43,143 nucleotides of DNA. It comes from Betaproteobacteria bacterium. GTDB taxonomy: Bacteria > Pseudomonadota > Gammaproteobacteria > Burkholderiales > SG8-41. The position numbers and the translations under genes were made by a program. Every line of letters starts with the position of its first letter. Positions within the stretch are counted from its first letter, which is position 1. The DNA lies in assembly GCA_016199545.1 (NCBI GenBank), contig JACQGN010000077.1, positions 1-43,143 on the forward strand. The letters are read 5' to 3'. Below the pieces are notes generated by a model. It searched no databases. It saw only the letters and a list, made by a program, of their open reading frames with translations, and was not told where the DNA came from. Positions 41,625-43,143 of the stretch are shown here, piece by piece.

Positions 41625-42380
41625 TCAGGAATTCTTCTGCGCGCGCGAGCCGGGTACCGCTCCGGCTTCGCCGCTCAGGTAATAGACCTGCGGCTTGTTT
41701 CCGGTCTGCTCGAGCAGGCGCACGCCGCGTTTCTCGGCGATCAGCTTGGACACGTTGCTCTTCGGATCGCCGATGTCGCCGAAATAGCGCGCGGTGGGCG
41801 CACAGGTCACCACGCACGCGGGCGTGTAATCGCGCAGTTTCGGATCGGCCGGATCGAGATCCTTGACCCCCTTGGGCGCCTGGCTCACGCGGTGGTAGCA
41901 GAACGTGCACTTGGTGACCACGCCCTTGGGCGAGATTCCGACCCCGTGCTTCCAATCCTCCTGCTGCGCGGGCATCCGCCAGGGTGGGCTCCAGGCGTGA
42001 TCGTCTCCGCTCGGAAAGATCCTGCGCAGGTCCGGCTCGACCAGCGGCTTTTCGTCCGAGTAGAAGCGCACTCCGTACGGGCACGCGATCACGCAGTACT
42101 TGCATCCGATGCAGCGGTTCCAGTCGATGAGGACGAAGCCCTCCTCGGTCTTGTAGGTCGCCTTCACCGGACAGACGTGCACGCACGAGGGGTTCTCGCA
42201 GTGCATGCACGGGCGCGGGAACCATTTCAGCGTCCCGCTCGGATACTCGCCTTCGGTGTAGAAGAGGACGTCCTGCCAGCTCTCGCCCGGTGCCCGGTTG
42301 TTTTCCATCTGGCAGGCCGCTGTGCAGGCCTGGCAGCCAGTACATTTTTCGAGGTCGATCACCATTCCCCACTTGGCCAT
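41625..42380 (-). CDS. Four-cluster [4Fe-4S] ferredoxin subunit (NrfC/TtrB-like)
   Basis: A 251-residue iron-sulfur protein. The cysteine sets are CTGCQACTAACQMEN, CMHCENPSCVHVCP, CIGCKYCVIACPYGVRF, and CTFCYHR paired with CVVTCAPTARYFGD, which predict four [4Fe-4S] clusters. No Tat signal is seen (MAKWGMVIDLEKCTGCQAC), so it either faces the cytoplasm or is exported with a partner. It transfers electrons between the NrfD-type membrane subunit (10 bp downstream) and its partner. The C-terminus (SGEAGAVPGSRAQKNS) is short, as in PsrB/TtrB-type proteins. Family assignment is secure; the final acceptor is unknown. Confidence 0.92.
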   Translation of the reverse strand: MAKWGMVIDLEKCTGCQACTAACQMENNRAPGESWQDVLFYTEGEYPSGTLKWFPRPCMHCENPSCVHVCPVKATYKTEEGFVLIDWNRCIGCKYCVIACPYGVRFYSDEKPLVEPDLRRIFPSGDDHAWSPPWRMPAQQEDWKHGVGISPKGVVTKCTFCYHRVSQAPKGVKDLDPADPKLRDYTPACVVTCAPTARYFGDIGDPKSNVSKLIAEKRGVRLLEQTGNKPQVYYLSGEAGAVPGSRAQKNS

Positions 42381-42467
42381 TGCTGTCTCCTGTCAGTCCT
42401 AAACCCGTTCCACCGTGGCCTTGGTTGCGTAATGCGCCGCCAGCCCCCCATCTGAGTTGGCGAACCG

Positions 42468-43143
42468 CTACTTTAAGTTTGCCGCCTTTTCCGCCAGCTT
42501 TCTGGCTTCGGCAACGTAGGCTATCGCCTTCTCGTGGTTGTGAAAGCTCAGGCTTCCGTCCAGCAGCACGACATTCAGTTTCCCGTGCGCCTCGTCGGTC
42601 AGTTTCTTGACCCGCGGATCGCGGACATTCGCCTTGGCGAGCAGTTTCTCCACTGCGGCGATCTCCGTTCGGGTCGTCGCCTGCCTCTGCTTGAGGATGA
42701 TGTCGAGCGTGTTCGCGTCGAAGGCAGGAGCTTGCACGCCGCTGGGCAGCTTGCGGCCCTGCCCCTCATGGCACGAGGCGCAACTGCTGCGGATGCCCTG
42801 GCTCTTCGCCATCGCCGGCAGCGCCACCATGAACGTGTGAGACGAGGTGTCCCACTGGTGCGGGCCATTCGCCGTCTTGTCCGAGCGATAGCCGATCTTC
42901 GGCATGTGGCAATCGACGCACTGCGCGCCCGCCTTGTGCATGGGGCTGCCGGCGAACAGCTCGGTATTCCCGCGCCCGGCATAGCCGGTACTCAAATGGC
43001 AGTTGACGCACATCTCCTCGGGCTTCTGGCGCAACTGAGCCCTCTCCCACTTGCCGTGGAAGGTGTGGCAGGTGAGGCAACTCATGCCGGCCTTGTTGAA
43101 ATGCGTGCTCTTCTGGAAATCCTGCCATTGCTGCCGGTTGCGC
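42468..43143 (-). CDS. Multiheme cytochrome c (5' partial)
   Basis: The frame is open to the right window edge; the visible part is about 225 residues. Four CxxCH sites are present: CLTCHTFHGKW, CVNCHLSTG, CVDCHMPKIG and CASCHEGQG, with further histidines (STHFNKAG, GSPMHKAG, HQWDTSSHTF) that can be axial ligands. The spacing resembles NrfB/DmsE-like and nitrite-reductase-associated multiheme proteins. The last ~80 residues form a helical region (LDIILKQRQATTRTEIAAVEKLL...EKAIAYVAEARKLAEKAANL) reminiscent of the C-terminal helices of pentaheme nitrite reductases. It begins the operon with the ferredoxin and NrfD-type genes and is the periplasmic end of that electron path. Confidence 0.88.
   Translation of the reverse strand, partial: RNRQQWQDFQKSTHFNKAGMSCLTCHTFHGKWERAQLRQKPEEMCVNCHLSTGYAGRGNTELFAGSPMHKAGAQCVDCHMPKIGYRSDKTANGPHQWDTSSHTFMVALPAMAKSQGIRSSCASCHEGQGRKLPSGVQAPAFDANTLDIILKQRQATTRTEIAAVEKLLAKANVRDPRVKKLTDEAHGKLNVVLLDGSLSFHNHEKAIAYVAEARKLAEKAANLK

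Noticed and set aside
1-43143. CRISPR arrays, tRNA or rRNA genes, insertion sequences
   Set aside because: No regularly spaced direct repeats, cloverleaf-like or rRNA-like segments, or transposase frames were recognised on reading both strands.

Overview
The window is high-GC (roughly two thirds G+C) DNA from a Gram-negative proteobacterium. The E. coli-like UbiU/UbiV/UbiT set, Dnr-type Crp protein, NirN-like d1 protein, NtrC/sigma-54 circuitry and many CxxCH cytochromes suggest a facultatively anaerobic, respiratory Betaproteobacterium-like organism. No rRNA, tRNA or CRISPR array was seen. The taxonomic placement is inference.

Layout. (1) 1-831: 3' end of a cytochrome d1 (NirN-like) gene. 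(2) 930-6595, minus strand: a signalling operon with a Cache-PAS-PAS histidine kinase, an NtrC-type sigma-54 activator, a PAS histidine kinase and a lone receiver. (3) 6935-12072, plus: a UspA protein with four tandem PCP_red-like repeats, a radical SAM/SPASM protein ending in the same repeat, an FAD protoporphyrinogen oxidase and a receiver that looks copied from the activator. (4) 12300-18774, plus: a cupredoxin-like protein, two diheme cytochrome c peroxidases, a Tat-exported Rieske protein and an AioA-family molybdoenzyme. This is the gene content of a dissimilatory iodate reductase locus (IdrP1/P2/B/A). (5) 18808-34079, plus: a HEAT-repeat protein, then two paralogous copies of a module (cytochrome bd-like membrane protein, diheme cyt c, membrane monoheme cyt c, diheme cyt c fused to an ethylbenzene-dehydrogenase-type heme b domain). 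Between the copies lie two more cytochromes and three 35-38 residue membrane proteins; SCO and a small membrane protein follow. (6) 34080-35064: a d1-gene remnant and a DUF4202 gene. (7) 35071-39646, minus: a Crp/Dnr regulator, ubiT, ubiV, ubiU (oxygen-independent ubiquinone synthesis) and a nitronate monooxygenase-like gene behind an FNR-type box. (8) 39827-43143, minus: a multiheme cytochrome c (cut by the window edge), a four-cluster ferredoxin, an NrfD-type membrane quinol dehydrogenase, a coiled-coil periplasmic protein and a broken cytochrome c, closed by a strong terminator.

How it may work together (inference). Two canonical -24/-12 promoters, at 6820 and 12243, each have paired dyads of the form TGRAAC-N5-TTCCA 90-145 bp upstream. 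This suggests that the local kinase/NtrC pair switches on both the tetrapyrrole-related operon and the molybdoenzyme/cytochrome operon. The + strand operon encodes 17 c-type heme sites plus heme b and bd-like membrane proteins, enough to link the quinone pool to a periplasmic Mo/Rieske reductase, with the peroxidases removing peroxide or reduced-oxyanion by-products. Ubiquinone made without oxygen would feed this chain. The most notable material is the Idr-like locus joined to the duplicated bd-like/cytochrome module under sigma-54 control.
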